64,000 nt of DNA from Miscanthus floridulus. Taxonomy: Eukaryota; Streptophyta; Magnoliopsida; Poales; Poaceae. The first letter of the stretch is position 1. The number at the start of each line of letters is the position of its first letter. The notes beneath the pieces were generated by a model. The model ran no database searches, was not told where the DNA came from, and saw only the letters and a program-made list of their open reading frames with translations. Both the position numbers and the translations under genes were made by a program. This document shows, piece after piece, positions 44,929 to 56,051 of the stretch. The stretch is taken from positions 124,025,259-124,089,258 of the forward strand of contig NC_089582.1 in NCBI RefSeq assembly GCF_019320115.1, given 5' to 3'.

Positions 44929-46207
44929 GAGTCTTTTACCTGTGTGCCATTATAAAAGATGGTCGCAGCCTATGTGCCACTGAAAAGTTCGAACGCACCT
45001 ATGTGTTATGACACTTTACTTTTTTTTTTTGCCTCCCCAGCCATTCCGTCCACTTTTCCATCTAACGGTGTCAATCTGCGCTGGAAAAAGTCTCAAATAC
45101 CCTCACATTGCTTCTTCACCATGCCCTTCTTCGTTTCCTCTGCCGGTCGTCTTCGTCCCGTTCTCCACCGTGCGCTGGGGCCAGGGAGCCCCGCGTGCGC
45201 CAGGGTGGGGGGCACAGCCAGCCGCGCGGGTGCCGGGGCTGGGGCCAGGGGCGCAGCCGGCCTCGCGAACGTCAGGGTCGGGCGGAGCCTAGCCTCTTGC
45301 TGCCTCAAGCCTTCATCGTTAGCACGCCCACCGACGGCACCCAGCGATTCCACCGCCCCCGCCACCGCGACTGTGATGGTCGCACGACTGCGTGCGCCCT
45401 GTGCAGGCCGCGTCGCCGCACCGCCGCCCGCGAGCTCCCTGCCCACCTGAACTCGCCGGACCCAGCCCAGGCCTGCGCGCGCCAAAGGCTGCCTCAAGCC
45501 GAGGGCACGCCGCCTTGACCCTGCGCGCCTCCCATGGCACGGACAACCCGAAGACGAAGACGATGGCGCCGGGGGAGGCCAGCAGCGTGGCGTCGCGGTC
45601 GGAACCTGCGTGGCACGCTAGGCGCGGCATGAGCGGTCGGAGATGGCGGAGACGGCGAGGGCAAGGAACACGCAGAGCGGGAGGAAGGCCGCCCGGGCGC
45701 GACGTGGTCACCGGCGAGCGCGCCAGTGGAGGCTCGGCGGGCGACACATGACCTGGTTGCTTAGGGGGAGCTCGGCCCCTGGTCGCCGGAACCACGCTGC
45801 GCGAGTTGTGACCTGCGAGCGAGGCCTTGATCGCGCGCCGTCTTCTCAGGGCCTGGCGGCGCGTCGGGGCAGGGGTTCGGGGCAAGCGACGGACACCGGA
45901 GCATCGCGGATGTGAGAGGGAGAGGGGAGCCGGGCTCGCCGGAGTCGGGAGGTCGGGGCATCGCGGAGAGGGCCGCGCGGTCGAAAGAAGATGCCGATGG
46001 GAAAAAAATATAGAGAGCAGTTTACGCCTTGACGGAAGGGCATTTTGGACGTTTTCACTGACTGGGCCCACGTGTCAGGGCAGGCAAACGACAAAAATTA
46101 AACAGAAGATGAACGGAATGGCTTGGGAGGCAAAAAAAAAAGTATATTTAAACTTTTTAATAATACGTAGGCCGCGACCATCTTTTATAATGACGTGCAG
46201 TAAAAAG
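44929..46207. mobile_element. Non-autonomous Mutator-like element, GC-rich interior
   Basis: The direct duplication GCTAAAAAACAAG flanks it at 44,916-44,928 and 46,208-46,220. The ends form inverted repeats of about 35 bp that share CATTATAAAAGATGGTCGC (about 44,949-44,967 and its complement near 46,171-46,189). Long inverted repeats and a duplication of 9 or more bases fit Mutator-like elements. The interior (45,100-45,960) is very GC-rich with open frames on both strands, as in Pack-MULEs that carry gene fragments, but no protein is recognised. It ends 287 bp upstream of the SKA1 start codon. Confidence 0.75.
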
Positions 46208-46494
46208 GCTAAAAAACAAGTGTTGTGGTCTCGTGGAGCGCGGGCCCAAATGGATCCCTCCCCGTGGTCAAGAACTCAAAATCCGTTCAGTCCCCAAAAT
46301 CCAAGCTGCCCGCCCGCTTGCGCACTTTCGCTTTTGGGAGTGACCGCACGGTCGCCACTCGCCCCTTCCTCCCGCAGGGCCGCACCGCCGCCACTCGCCC
46401 CTTCCTCCCGCACCGCCGCCAACACGCAGTTGTAGGGAGCGGGTCCAAATCGATCCCCGAGGTCAGGATCAGTGTCCCCCCTCCCGTACTTTCC

Positions 46495-49400
46495 ATGGAC
46501 GCCGACGACGGTAGCCGTGCCACCCCGCCACTGGACGCCGCGGCCGCCGCCTTCAAGTCCCAAGTCATGGAGCTGCAGGACCTCGTCCTCGCTCGCAGCA
46601 GTACGCTTCTCCTCCGTTTACCCGCCGCTCACCTAAACCCTAGGTGGGTACTGACCCGTTCCCCATTTTCCACACTTTTTTCAGTGTTCCCGGCCACGGC
46701 GCTGCCCGAACTCGCCAACGTGGACGCATTGGTGACTGCGATGGAGTCGCAGGTGGAAACCATCCGCCGCCGCCTTCAGGAGGAGCTTGACGCCATCCCC
46801 AAGGCCAAGGTATAGATGGTGCTCCTTTGAACTGGGTCCTGATGTTCCTACGGATGCTGACCCTACCAGTTTCACCCATGCTGTCAATATCACAATCAAC
46901 AATAATAATGTTGTCCTCCTCATAATCATACCATGTTTCACTTGCATTAACTACGATGTTAGCATAAGGAGCAAGGTACTCATATCCGAGAGATACGTGT
47001 GGCGATTCGAATCGATTTACATCTAGCTGGGTAAACCCAGACACACGATGCATCACCCCAAAGGGATCGCACACATCAACCTTTCCCACATTCACTGACT
47101 CCACAGGCCACGTCCCAGACGGTTACTCAACTGTGATTATTGCTGCAATTATCCATGTCTGACTCCTACCCCAGGAGCCAAGGAAACAGTTCAACAAACC
47201 GCGTAGTGGTGCCCTTAGGGTGAGGCAGCACATAAGCTTCCGGGTTCAACCATGCTCGGGAACCGATGCGTGAGTGGAACTTTCGAACTTGTCCGATAGC
47301 ACTAACAATGGAACGGTCCTTAAACGACACGGACATGACTACTACCGGCTCTGCTGCCCTACCAATATCCACAAGTCATTTCCTGCACGGTGTCAGGTTC
47401 ATCATCCACATCATGTTTCCAGTGATAATAAATGAATATAAGTAACCCTACACTCGAGAGCGATGGAAGCATCACTCCTAGCAAAGCAATTACACGAGCC
47501 TATCATGCTAGTTGGGACTCAGGGAATCAGATCTTTATGCAACTGGATTTTAGTCAGCGCCTACATAACCTAATGCACATATAAATATTAGATGAATATT
47601 AGTTGAACTCAAACAAAACTTCAATTGAACATCTTCGAAAAAGACTAGTGAACTATAATTCATACACTTGGGTGTTTCTCCCTTGTTCTTGGTTTTACTG
47701 TTATAGTTGACATGAACTAAATTTATAAATGCATTTGGCATTAAATTTTGAAATGCTTAAACAATTTCGCGCAATTTTCCTTTTCACGTGTACTGGTTGC
47801 TAATATTTCTGCATTTTCTCTAGAAAGAAACCCAATTAGAACCTATTCTTTGTCATAAACCTTCATTGTTCATAATTGTTATTATTATCCTTGATCATTC
47901 TCTTAGCATTCCTTTTTTTTTTACTCAGTGAAGGTTTGTTCCATAACGTCTCTACCTGGGCTTTGCCATCTGATGAGAAAATTTTCCCCCGACGCTTAGT
48001 AACCTGAATGTATGCTTAAGCAATATTAAACTATGTGCGTAAACACCAGTGGTGTTACATTTTGTTTGCTTGGAAAATTGTTTGAGGAAAAATGGATATA
48101 TCAATTCTATTCAATCTCTTGGCAGTAGATGGGTTTTTTTCTTACTTGCTACTTTATTGCATCCATATGCAGAAGCTAGTCCAGCGGTCCTTGAAGGAGG
48201 AAGAGAAGCTGCAGCACATACTTGCGAACTTACCTTCTGGAATGCGCAAGGATGCTTTTGCTACTCAGCTTGAACAGAGCTCATCAAGGTATTTTCTAAA
48301 TACAGTTAAATATTTTGTTTCTGCCTTCATTTAGCAGTAACAGCATGCTGTTTATCTTCCAGGATGCTGCCTCGTTTTGACTCTTCTTTTACTGAAGCTA
48401 ATGAATGTGATGTGAAGATTAAGGATGAGCCAGTTGCAGCTCCTAGGGTAAAGTTACATATCTTGTGGACTATTCATTGATTCTAGCTGTATTTCTTTTT
48501 CATAAGAGTTGTAGTTGTTGCCTGAACTTGTGCTTTCTTGTATTGCTGAGAAGAAGGGAAGAGCACCTGCACCTCGTTGGTATATCTCATCTGAGGAGCT
48601 TGATTCGCTCTCATCGTTAGTTCTCAATCTACCTTGTCTTTTTCTTGCATTCAAATTCAACCATATGTTATTGTGACTGGATGTGAATTATGTATTCTGT
48701 TGTCACGCAGGTACATGAGGGGAAGACTGACTTTGGAAAAGGTTAATATCGCAATAAATGAAGTGGCTTCATATGCAGAGGCCAATGCTCATCTTGTTAC
48801 ATGCCCTAAGAAAAAGGTTTGTTTCATTCAATTCCTCTTTTTGACAGTGAACAACTGTTTCTATTATATGATTGCCTGTTGAGTGTGTTGTCAATGTTCT
48901 TGCAGTTGTCAGAAGATACATGGGATAAAGCTTTGGTAAGCTCTTGGCATATATTTTTTTGAACCGAGGCATTCTCCATTTCCATTAAGCATATAACGGA
49001 AAATGCCAGTTTGAGATGACCGAGGCATATAACCGAGGCACAGTTTGAGATGAGTTCAGGCAGAAAAAGAAAATGCCAGATGCAGATTACCTGCTTTTTA
49101 GTTATGACAATCTGATTCAGATCATATAACCAAAAGCAGCAAACGAACATGTGACTAACCAATGGCCTAGCACTACACACCATACAGTTTGAGCTCCACA
49201 CATCCAAAAAAAGCTATCCATACAGATCATCACATCTGCCATCCTGCCTTGCTGGATATTACCTTCTCTCTTGGATGCCAGGTCTGATCTTCCCCATCCT
49301 GATGCTCAGTGCCCGGCAGCTGCTTCACCACCTCAGTTGCTTGGCTAGGAGCTTCGTCGCAATCTACAGTGTTAGCATGTTTACTGCTTCCTTTGTTGCT

Positions 49401-52400
49401 AGCTGGCTGATGCCTAGGAACCTCCCCTGGCTGTCACCTATTTACTCCCCCTCTTTACTGGTAGACGGCTGATTACCCAACCAAGCATCAAAGCAGCAAT
49501 AAAATCTCACTTTCCTGTCTTCAAATTCTGCATTAAGGCATACTACAACTGTTGAACCTGGGTTGCTCCTCAGTAACTCAGCTTTGTAGTCATAGGCCCT
49601 TGTGTATTCTCCCTTCATAGAATCCAAAGCAGCATTAAGTACTAAAGACTTGGCCCTCTTGCACTTGGATAAGGACACATCATCTAGGAAGTCTTTCAGC
49701 ACAGCTTGCTTGATGAGGTCCACCTTCCAAGTTGGGTTATCCCTTATCTGATTGTAGTAGTGCTTGGCTATCCTTGTGGAAGTCACCAGTTTGTTATCCC
49801 TCCTAGGTGGGCAGGTGTGGACATCATCAAATCTGACCACCTTGAACCACTCTGATCTGCTAGTCTTTGATCCATATATGAGCCAATTGCAACTAGTCCA
49901 AGTACAAATAGCTCTGACCCTAGTCTTCTCATCCTTGATGAAATTGAGATGCCTATGTGTCTTGAGTCCATACTTGATCAGGGCTTTCTTATACTGCCTG
50001 CTGCACCTGAACGCTATCCCAAGAGCAAAAACATGAATTGGTGCTTTGCTGTCATACCTGTTCTACTGACTCTTCCACCTCTTTGTTTCTCCTTCACTGT
50101 TCTCCTCATATGAGTACTCATCACTTGAATCACATATTGGACTTCCTGGGTTTTCTAAGTTGGGAACTTCTGCGACCACCAAAGCTTTCTCTTTGATTTC
50201 TCTAAGCTGACTACCATGCAGACCAAACTTCTTAGCTTTGATGTTCGTCTTAATTTCCTTGGCAAACCTCCTCAATTCTATTACTTCTTCATCCTCTGCA
50301 GAACTGTCCTCATCTGTAGGTTGCTTGTACTCTTCATCTGAAGTGTCATCTGAACCATGATTGCCACCCTGTTCATCAGCACTGTCACAATCTTCTTCCT
50401 CATTGCCACCCTGTTGTTCATCATCAGTGTCACAATCTTCTTCCACAGAACTACCCTCTTGTTCTTCAGCAGTGTCACAATCTTCTTCCTCATTGCCACC
50501 TTCTTCATTCTCATTCTGCAATTTCTCTGAGGAGAAATATAGATCCATTCTTCCTCAGCACCACCAATCTCCTCTGCCTTGTCATCAAACACTTGGTCAA
50601 CCTTAATTTCCTGAGCTGCTAATTCCTCAACATAAATGTCTTCAATTTCGCCATCTGTTGTTTGATCTGCCATGAGTTTACATGAACCATCATCAACAAG
50701 TAGCAGTGGCCCATTGGACAGCTCCCTTCCTGGTTTCAGCCAATGCATGCGTGCTACATTGTCAATTTTGAAGTGATCTTCTAGGTGACCCTTGATCTCA
50801 GGAAGCGAAATCTTGTCCGAGTCAATGTAACTCATAGCATTCTCTCCCCCAACATAAATGATCAGTCCATCAATGTTCACAAAAGACCCACCAAAGTGGA
50901 ACTGAACCGCAAGATTACGAAATTATCCATCCTAGCACATAAAGGACATCTCCATCAGTTGTAAAGAACAAACGTCATTCTCCTATATGCTAACCACAGT
51001 ATGATTTATTACTAGCTACCCTAAAAACACAATCTTGAACTACTGCTACATCATAACAGAACCCTACGCATTAGTCCATCATACTGCATAAACCCTAACA
51101 ACGTTCATGCCTGTAATCCGACGGACCAGACTACACAAAAAACACAAGTATGCATCTAGAAATCAGCCAATACATGACCACAACAACAATTCAAGTGCTA
51201 CACAAAATCCCATTAACCCACAGTACCCATCAAATCCGCATACAAAGTTGGGGAAATCAAGGGGACAAGGAACACAGGTGGACTCACCTTGACCTGCCAA
51301 AAATCTTCAATCTTCTCAGGACTACTTCCTCCTGATCATGGCCTCGTAGTCCGTGTCGCCGGAGAGAGAAGGTGCGCGCGGGCTATGAAGGGAACGAGAG
51401 AGAGACAGGCGGAGAGGGAGAGAGGAAGGGGAACGGTTTCGTTTTTGGGGGCCAAATGGGTCTGACAGGAGGGTTCGGCAGCCAGCGTGTCATTTGGTTC
51501 TAGGTTGGAGCTCCACGTAGGCAAAACCGGGTGCCAAAACCACATGTCATTTGGTTCCAGGTTGTAGTGCCACGTAAGCAGAACCGGGTGCCAAAACCAT
51601 TGTAACGGGTTCATTAAACGGTTTGAAAAACTTTAGATTGCTCGTTAGACGGTTTCGAAGTTCAGGGGGTGGAGTAGCCATAGTGCCAAAGCGGAGGGGG
51701 TTATGTAGAAATTTTCCTTTTTTATTTATATTTGTGTTTTTAGAGGCAGTGGTTCTATTATACCCTCTATCCCTTTTCTTGCAAAAGCCAAGATTTTCCT
51801 GGTCTTGGCTTTTCCCTTTTATATTGGCAGATATTTTAACCTTTTTCTTATTTTCTATTCTTTTCTTTTCGGATTCCACCAGGATAAAGGTCCTCTGTTC
51901 AGAGGGTTCATCCTGGAACCTGGATTCACTCAACTGGAGGAGGAGATTGCATTTCCATATTACTCTCAACTGATTCAGTATGAGAGTTATGTATAATTTC
52001 TTTTTGTTTAATATGAAGGTTATACCTAGCCAACTCTAAACCTTTTAACACATCAAACGTTTCGAAATCCAAAGTCATGATCAGTTATAACACCCATATC
52101 ACTAGTTAAAGAAGTAAAGTAACATCTTCAATGGGAAGCATAGAAAACAAGTTGCTATGAGAATCGTTACATTCCAGATTTCTCTTCCTTGCCATCTTCT
52201 CATTCCTCTCTATGGTAGTCAATCAGATATATTTTCTTCTTTTATTTGAAAAAATAAATTTATTTGTATATTTTATTCAGGAACTAAGGGACATTGCAGC
52301 AAAAGAAGCAGTGAAGGGCAATCATTTCTTCCTGGAAGCAGATATAAAAGGACCTGGTCTAAAACTTGACAATACTGGCAAAGCTATTCTTACTGTAAGT

Positions 52401-53011
52401 ATATACAACTTTGGCTACTTACTGCAACGATGTGTAGATCATGTCACTATATTTTTTAAATAACCATTTACATCACTGAAGATAATTAAGGTTAGATATA
52501 ATGTTTGACCTTTATGCAGCTGTTATTTGGGAAAATCTGTTGTTTCTTTTGCCCTTCTGGATGTATAATCAAAGTAATCTAAATGTGTGTTGTCAAACTT
52601 GAACCACCACTGAAGAAGAGAGAAGAGAAAATGATACTATAATCTTACGTTAAGTGTTAGATGAACAAATACACAATTACAAACATGCAGTTTTGTTATG
52701 GCTTTTATACCTTATGCTACAAACCATGGATACTCTGCATTCCAGTCTGCAACCCTTCAGAACAGTAGGCTATAAGATGCACTGGTTAGGGCAATTATCT
52801 TGCAATACCCTCGACAAAGTTTGTCATCTCAAAAAGATGTAAATATGTTTGATAGGCGTTGGAATCGAACTTGCTGGTCGTGGCATACCTGTTTTCTTAG
52901 CAATGTAAGTTGTTTACGTTGACTTTCTTCCAGGTCCTTCGCCATCTTGGACGCTTCCATGAAGTTCGGATCGGGCACCATCGGGTCTTTATACTCTCAA
53001 AGCAGGCCTGA
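46495..53011 (+). CDS. SKA1: SKA1 homologue, spindle and kinetochore-associated protein 1 (9 exons)
   Basis: A subunit of the SKA complex, which binds microtubules at kinetochores during chromosome segregation. Exons: 46495-46600, 46685-46809, 48173-48288, 48363-48447, 48551-48615, 48711-48816, 48906-48935, 52281-52394, 52934-53011. All introns are GT-AG, phases agree, and the total is 825 nt or 274 aa, the usual size for plant SKA1. The N-terminus is Ala-rich; a coiled coil follows (ESQVETIRRRLQEELDAIPK to LVQRSLKEEEKLQHILANLP). The C-terminal winged-helix microtubule-binding domain includes RWYISSEELDSLSSYMRGRL and ends VLRHLGRFHEVRIGHHRVFI, the most conserved end of the family. Intron 2 (1.36 kb) and intron 7 (3.3 kb) are enlarged by inserted sequence. 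The start is the first ATG after the upstream MULE that begins this frame. Confidence 0.9.
46810..47375 (-). pseudogene. Unrecognised coding-like segment in SKA1 intron 2
   Basis: The minus strand has two open, protein-like stretches: 47,166-47,372 (with SVSFKDRSIVSAIGQVRKF) and about 46,815-47,104 (with VDVCDPFGVMHRVSGFTQLD and NIIIVDCDIDSMGETGRV). They are separated by about 60 bases with stops, or by an intron. The codon pattern looks protein-like, unlike the AT-rich remainder of the intron. I do not recognise the family. It may be a gene fragment brought in by a transposon; no terminal repeats were found. Confidence 0.3.
49000..51715 (-). mobile_element. MuDR-type element in SKA1 intron 7, internally deleted
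   Basis: The minus-strand ORFs belong to a MuDR-family transposase. The right end, on the minus strand, carries a TCTACATAACCCCCTCCGC-like stretch typical of Mutator-like termini (51,690-51,715). No matching left terminus was found, so the left border is approximate. The right part (51,340-51,600) holds two copies of an about 68-bp unit around TGTCATTTGGTTC (51,489 and 51,546). The element accounts for most of the 3.3-kb intron. It is antisense to SKA1. Confidence 0.65.
49468..50880 (-). pseudogene. MuDR-family transposase, N-terminal part, catalytic core deleted
   Basis: From the ATG at 50,880: an N-terminal domain (NIDGLIIYVGGENAMSYID, then HWLKPGRELSNGPLLLVDDG). After a frameshift near 50,540 comes an acidic block with three imperfect repeats (NEEEDCDTAEEQ-like; 50,365-50,510). 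The MuDR DNA-binding domain follows (CSRQYKKALIKYGLKTH, TRVRAICTWTSCNWLIYGSK, then VHTCPPRRDNKLVTSTRIAK; 49,770-50,020). The region before the DDE core is present (RAKSLVLNAALDSMKGEYTR, LLRSNPGSTVVVCLN, RFYCCFDA). Then the frame runs into WLGNQPSTSKEGE and a stop: the catalytic core is missing. Confidence 0.7.
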
Positions 53012-53675
53012 AGATATCTCGTTTGTTTTGAGTCGGTGCACATTCTGTAATCCGGCAATATCCAGTAGCCTCCAAACCGTAATATTGCAAAATGCATCTC
53101 ACATCCGCTTACTTGATTCAGAGATACCTGTGCTTTCATCAGTGATCTGCTTGGCGGTGTGTTTTCATTTGTACCGTGGTTACATTAGGCCAAAGTTCCC
53201 ATGGCATGTATATGTGCGGTCGCAAGCTCATCCATGCCGTGCAAGCTCTAATTTCCTGAATGAGTAATGTGAGGGCATGCTGTAATTTCAGCCCTTTTCC
53301 TCTTTTTGGAGCTGTGTGCAGAGATACCTGGACGAGCGTGATGTTTCATAGAATAGCTAGTGTTGCAGATTGCAGAGCATCAAGTTTGATTGCCTGGGCA
53401 ACCTATATAGTTATGGTAATCTTTGCTTGGAAGCCTGTACCAAGGTGTAGAGGCAACAGAAATTTGCTGCCTGCTCTAGAAAATGAAAGTGAGAGGAAAT
53501 GTCCTTTTTTCTTGTTGCTGTGCTCATTTGGCAGGCTATCTTCAGCTGTTACAGTATTTGCTTTGAAGCTAAACTTCTGACCAGTGAACTGCTTTGCATT
53601 GAATTGCGTTATGACTAGCCTATATCTGTTGTTCGAGCCGTGAAACAGGAAATGGCCCCCATGGCTTGCGTCTTA

Positions 53676-53895
53676 GGCCGTGTTTGGGACCGCGTATTCC
53701 GCGGTGACGGCGGAAAGAATCGAATAATCACGCCAAACACCCTGCGGCCACGACGATTCTTTCAACCGCACTCGGCACGGGAGTCGCGAAAATGAACTAG
53801 CAGCTCGCGGTGCTCGCGTTTACGCCACCGTGACTCAGAGCTTGCGGTGCCCATACCGCACCGAGCGGTCGACGACCGCGGTCCCAAACACGCCC
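53676..53895. mobile_element. Tourist-like MITE (PIF/Harbinger type)
   Basis: The 220-bp unit has inverted ends GGCCGTGTTTGGGACCGCG and CGCGGTCCCAAACACGCCC, and is flanked by TTA at 53,673-53,675 and 53,896-53,898. A 3-bp TTA/TAA duplication and a GGCC..GTTTGG terminus fit Tourist elements. It lies about 660 bp after the SKA1 stop codon. The interior is GC-rich and non-coding. Confidence 0.8.
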
Positions 53896-53898
53896 TTA

Positions 53899-54498
53899 GC
53901 ATGCTACCCCTGTTGGCCGGCCCTGGTCCGGTGTTGCCTCTCCCTCCTAATGTCTCATTTGAGTTATATATAAGCAAGACTAGGTTTCGACTTTGAAGTA
54001 TTAGTCACCATATACATTTGTATTCCTTTATTAGTTGAAAAAAAATATCTTTTACAAATAGATTGTTTATTTATATAATTAGAATTGTCATGTTTCCATG
54101 GGCCCTAATTATATCCATTCGCACAAATTTCATATTGCTAGCATCGACCATATCCTTGGCTTAATCGTACCGTGTCTCTCCCTTTTTTTTTTCCTCACGT
54201 GCAATTTCTGTCAATGTCAAATGAAGGTAGGTTTTAGTTTGTTCTTTGTGAGCTCCATCCCACGATAAAATCAATGTCTTAAGTCTTTCAGAATTTTTTT
54301 AGTTTCTTAGTCCTCTTATGAATTTGGGATCATTTTATGCCTTCTCTTATGTATTTATAGTTACCTTTCCCCCAGAGGCGAAGCTCTGTTGAACGTAAAA
54401 CGAAAATTACTGCTAACCCCTAGTTCTTCACCTGCTATGCACCCCCTCTGCCTAGGCTTCTGCACCCACAATAGGTTACAGCCTAAGGGTCTAGATGT
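53899..54498. other. Intergenic stretch without recognisable features
   Basis: The sequence between the MITE and copia element G is AT-rich in its first half. No gene, RNA or repeat is recognised. It ends with GATGT, the left target duplication of element G. Confidence 0.5.
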
Positions 54499-54747
54499 TG
54501 TTGTGAAACGTTGTCTCCAGGCGAAGAGGCACCTGCACACAACAGACGTCTCTTCTACTAGTGATCTCATCTATGAGACAGTTAGGATTAGTAGTAGATT
54601 AGCAGTTAATTCCGTCACCAAGGGGTCTGTCCTTTGGTGAATGGTTGTCTCTTGAAGACACCCCTTCAAGTGTATATAATCCATTTGGCAGATCAATGAA
54701 AGGCAGTAGTTTCCAAAAATCTTGTTCATTTTCATTCACTCTTAACA
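54499..54747 (+). repeat. 5' LTR of element G
   Basis: It starts TGTTGTGAAACG and ends CTCTTAACA. The TATA box TATATAAT lies at 54,673-54,680. The short inverted ends TGTT..AACA are intact. Confidence 0.93.
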
Positions 54748-54766
54748 CGTTATTAGCACTGCTCTA
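54748..54766 (+). other. Primer-binding site of element G
   Basis: CGTTATTAGCACTGCTC follows the 5' LTR directly. It resembles the (A)CGTTATCAGCAC-type site seen after LTRs of several plant copia elements, usually assigned to initiator tRNA-Met. The match is imperfect. Confidence 0.5.
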
Positions 54767-54801
54767 CTGGACAAGACAGAGAACGACGACGCAGAGGCAA
54801 C

Positions 54802-55944
54802 GTGGCCTCTGAACACACATCGGTAAGCATGGCGAAGATAGACTTACCGTCTCATGTTGTTCGTCAACTGTTCTTCGCACTTCGCCGCGTCGGTGGAGTT
54901 CGCCGTGGCCCGATCCACCACCACGGCCACCATGGACAACGTCGCAGCGTCTTCGAGCGCCTTGGGCCTCGTGTTCGCCGCAACAGTGCCCATGGTCATG
55001 GCCATGGTCCTTTCGGCCGCCTCTTCGACTCTGCTGTTCGTGGCCTCCGTTCCAATACGGTTCCTCGCCGCCGATGGATTCCTGTTCGTGGCCGCCATGC
55101 TTCGCCTCCGCGCGATCTTCGTCTGCAGAGCCAGCCACAATCTCCTCGCCTTGGCTTGGACGGTGCCGGCCCCAGCAACGATGCGTCACCAGTCGTTGAA
55201 GCCCCGGCGCCGTCCGTCGATGAAGTGGTTGCCGAGCCCACACCCGTCCCCACGTACATCCCAATGGAGCCAATGTCGCCGGCACCGTCACCGCCTCGCT
55301 TCTGGTGCGACTTCTGCAAGGATTTCACGTCGATCCCGCACACGCTCGAGTACTCGTACTCGCTGCCGACGCCCACACCAGCCTCTTCGACTCCAGTGGC
55401 GACAGGCAACAACGTCCCCCCGCTTGATCCGTGGTTTCTGAACACGCGGGCTGCTCCCGCGCTTGACGCCGCGAAGATTGAGGAAGAGGACGACGGCATG
55501 GTGTCTGCCCCCGGCGTCGGTAATCTCTTCAACACCGGCTGCATCGGCGACATCTTCAACAGCGCGGCGAGATCGGGCGTCTCGCCGTATTTCTTCCTCG
55601 AAAGGGCCGGACCCTCGGCTCCACCTCCGGCGCGCGTGGGCCCCTCGGCTCCTCCTCCGGTGGCGTCTCCACCCACGGCTCCTCCTCCGCCCGCGACTCG
55701 CGCGGAGGCTGCGGCCCGCATGAGGGAGCAGGCTCTTCCGGCGGCTCCTCCAGCCTCTGCTGAGGGCAGCGCTACCACGCCCCACTCGATTCGCCGCCTC
55801 CTCGGTCGCAGGGTGGTCGCCGTGGACAAGCGCCCGGGGATCCGCCGGGGGACATGGAACCCGGCCATGCTCAGCCTCCCGTCGGCGGAGGTGCTCGGCA
55901 GCGGCTTCTACTCCCCCGACGAGGGAGAGTCCTCCTCCACCTGA
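54802..55944 (+). CDS. GC-rich ORF of 380 codons between 5' LTR and gag of element G
   Basis: An ATG at 54,802 opens 380 codons that end TGA at 55,942-55,944. The product would be His/Arg-rich at first (HHHGHHGQRR, AHGHGHGPFGR), then Pro/Ala/Ser-rich with a FWCDFCKDF segment (about residues 170-178), an acidic AAKIEEEDDGM and proline runs. I recognise no domain. The segment is strongly GC-rich, unlike the AT-rich gag-pol, and a 290-codon frame is also open on the minus strand (54,996-55,868), so the coding strand is uncertain. It may be captured host sequence or an extra ORF of the family. Confidence 0.35.
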   Translation: MASEHTSVSMAKIDLPSHVVRQLFFALRRVGGVRRGPIHHHGHHGQRRSVFERLGPRVRRNSAHGHGHGPFGRLFDSAVRGLRSNTVPRRRWIPVRGRHASPPRDLRLQSQPQSPRLGLDGAGPSNDASPVVEAPAPSVDEVVAEPTPVPTYIPMEPMSPAPSPPRFWCDFCKDFTSIPHTLEYSYSLPTPTPASSTPVATGNNVPPLDPWFLNTRAAPALDAAKIEEEDDGMVSAPGVGNLFNTGCIGDIFNSAARSGVSPYFFLERAGPSAPPPARVGPSAPPPVASPPTAPPPPATRAEAAARMREQALPAAPPASAEGSATTPHSIRRLLGRRVVAVDKRPGIRRGTWNPAMLSLPSAEVLGSGFYSPDEGESSST

Positions 55945-56031
55945 ACATGGCGAGCATGGGCGGCGCAGTGGACCGGAGCGGCGGTGGCTTGTGACGGCGG
56001 CGGTCTCCGAAATCGGCTGCGGCGGCGAGCG

Positions 56032-56051
56032 GTTAGGGTTTCAACCCTAAC
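56032..56051. repeat. Perfect palindrome made of telo-box sequence
   Basis: GTTAGGGTT, two bases, AACCCTAAC: 9-bp arms with a 2-base loop. AACCCTAA is the plant telo-box, common near transcription starts of host genes. It lies at the 3' end of the GC-rich segment. Confidence 0.7.

Noticed and set aside
45319..46071. 250-codon minus-strand ORF and overlapping plus-strand ORFs in the GC-rich block
   Set aside because: Several frames on both strands are open because of high GC content. No domain is seen and the block lies inside a Mutator-like element. It is not called as a gene.
50361..50606. Serine-rich plus-strand ORF of 81 codons
   Set aside because: It is the complement of the acidic repeats of the MuDR-type protein.
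51780..52020. Possible extra SKA1 exon in intron 7
   Set aside because: An open stretch exists, but exon 7 (..DKAL) and exon 8 (ELRDIA..) already join in phase and match the continuous sequence expected of the family.
54996..55868. 290-codon minus-strand ORF opposite the GC-rich ORF of element G
   Set aside because: It is not listed as a separate gene because the coding strand cannot be decided by eye. It is mentioned under the plus-strand ORF and in the findings.
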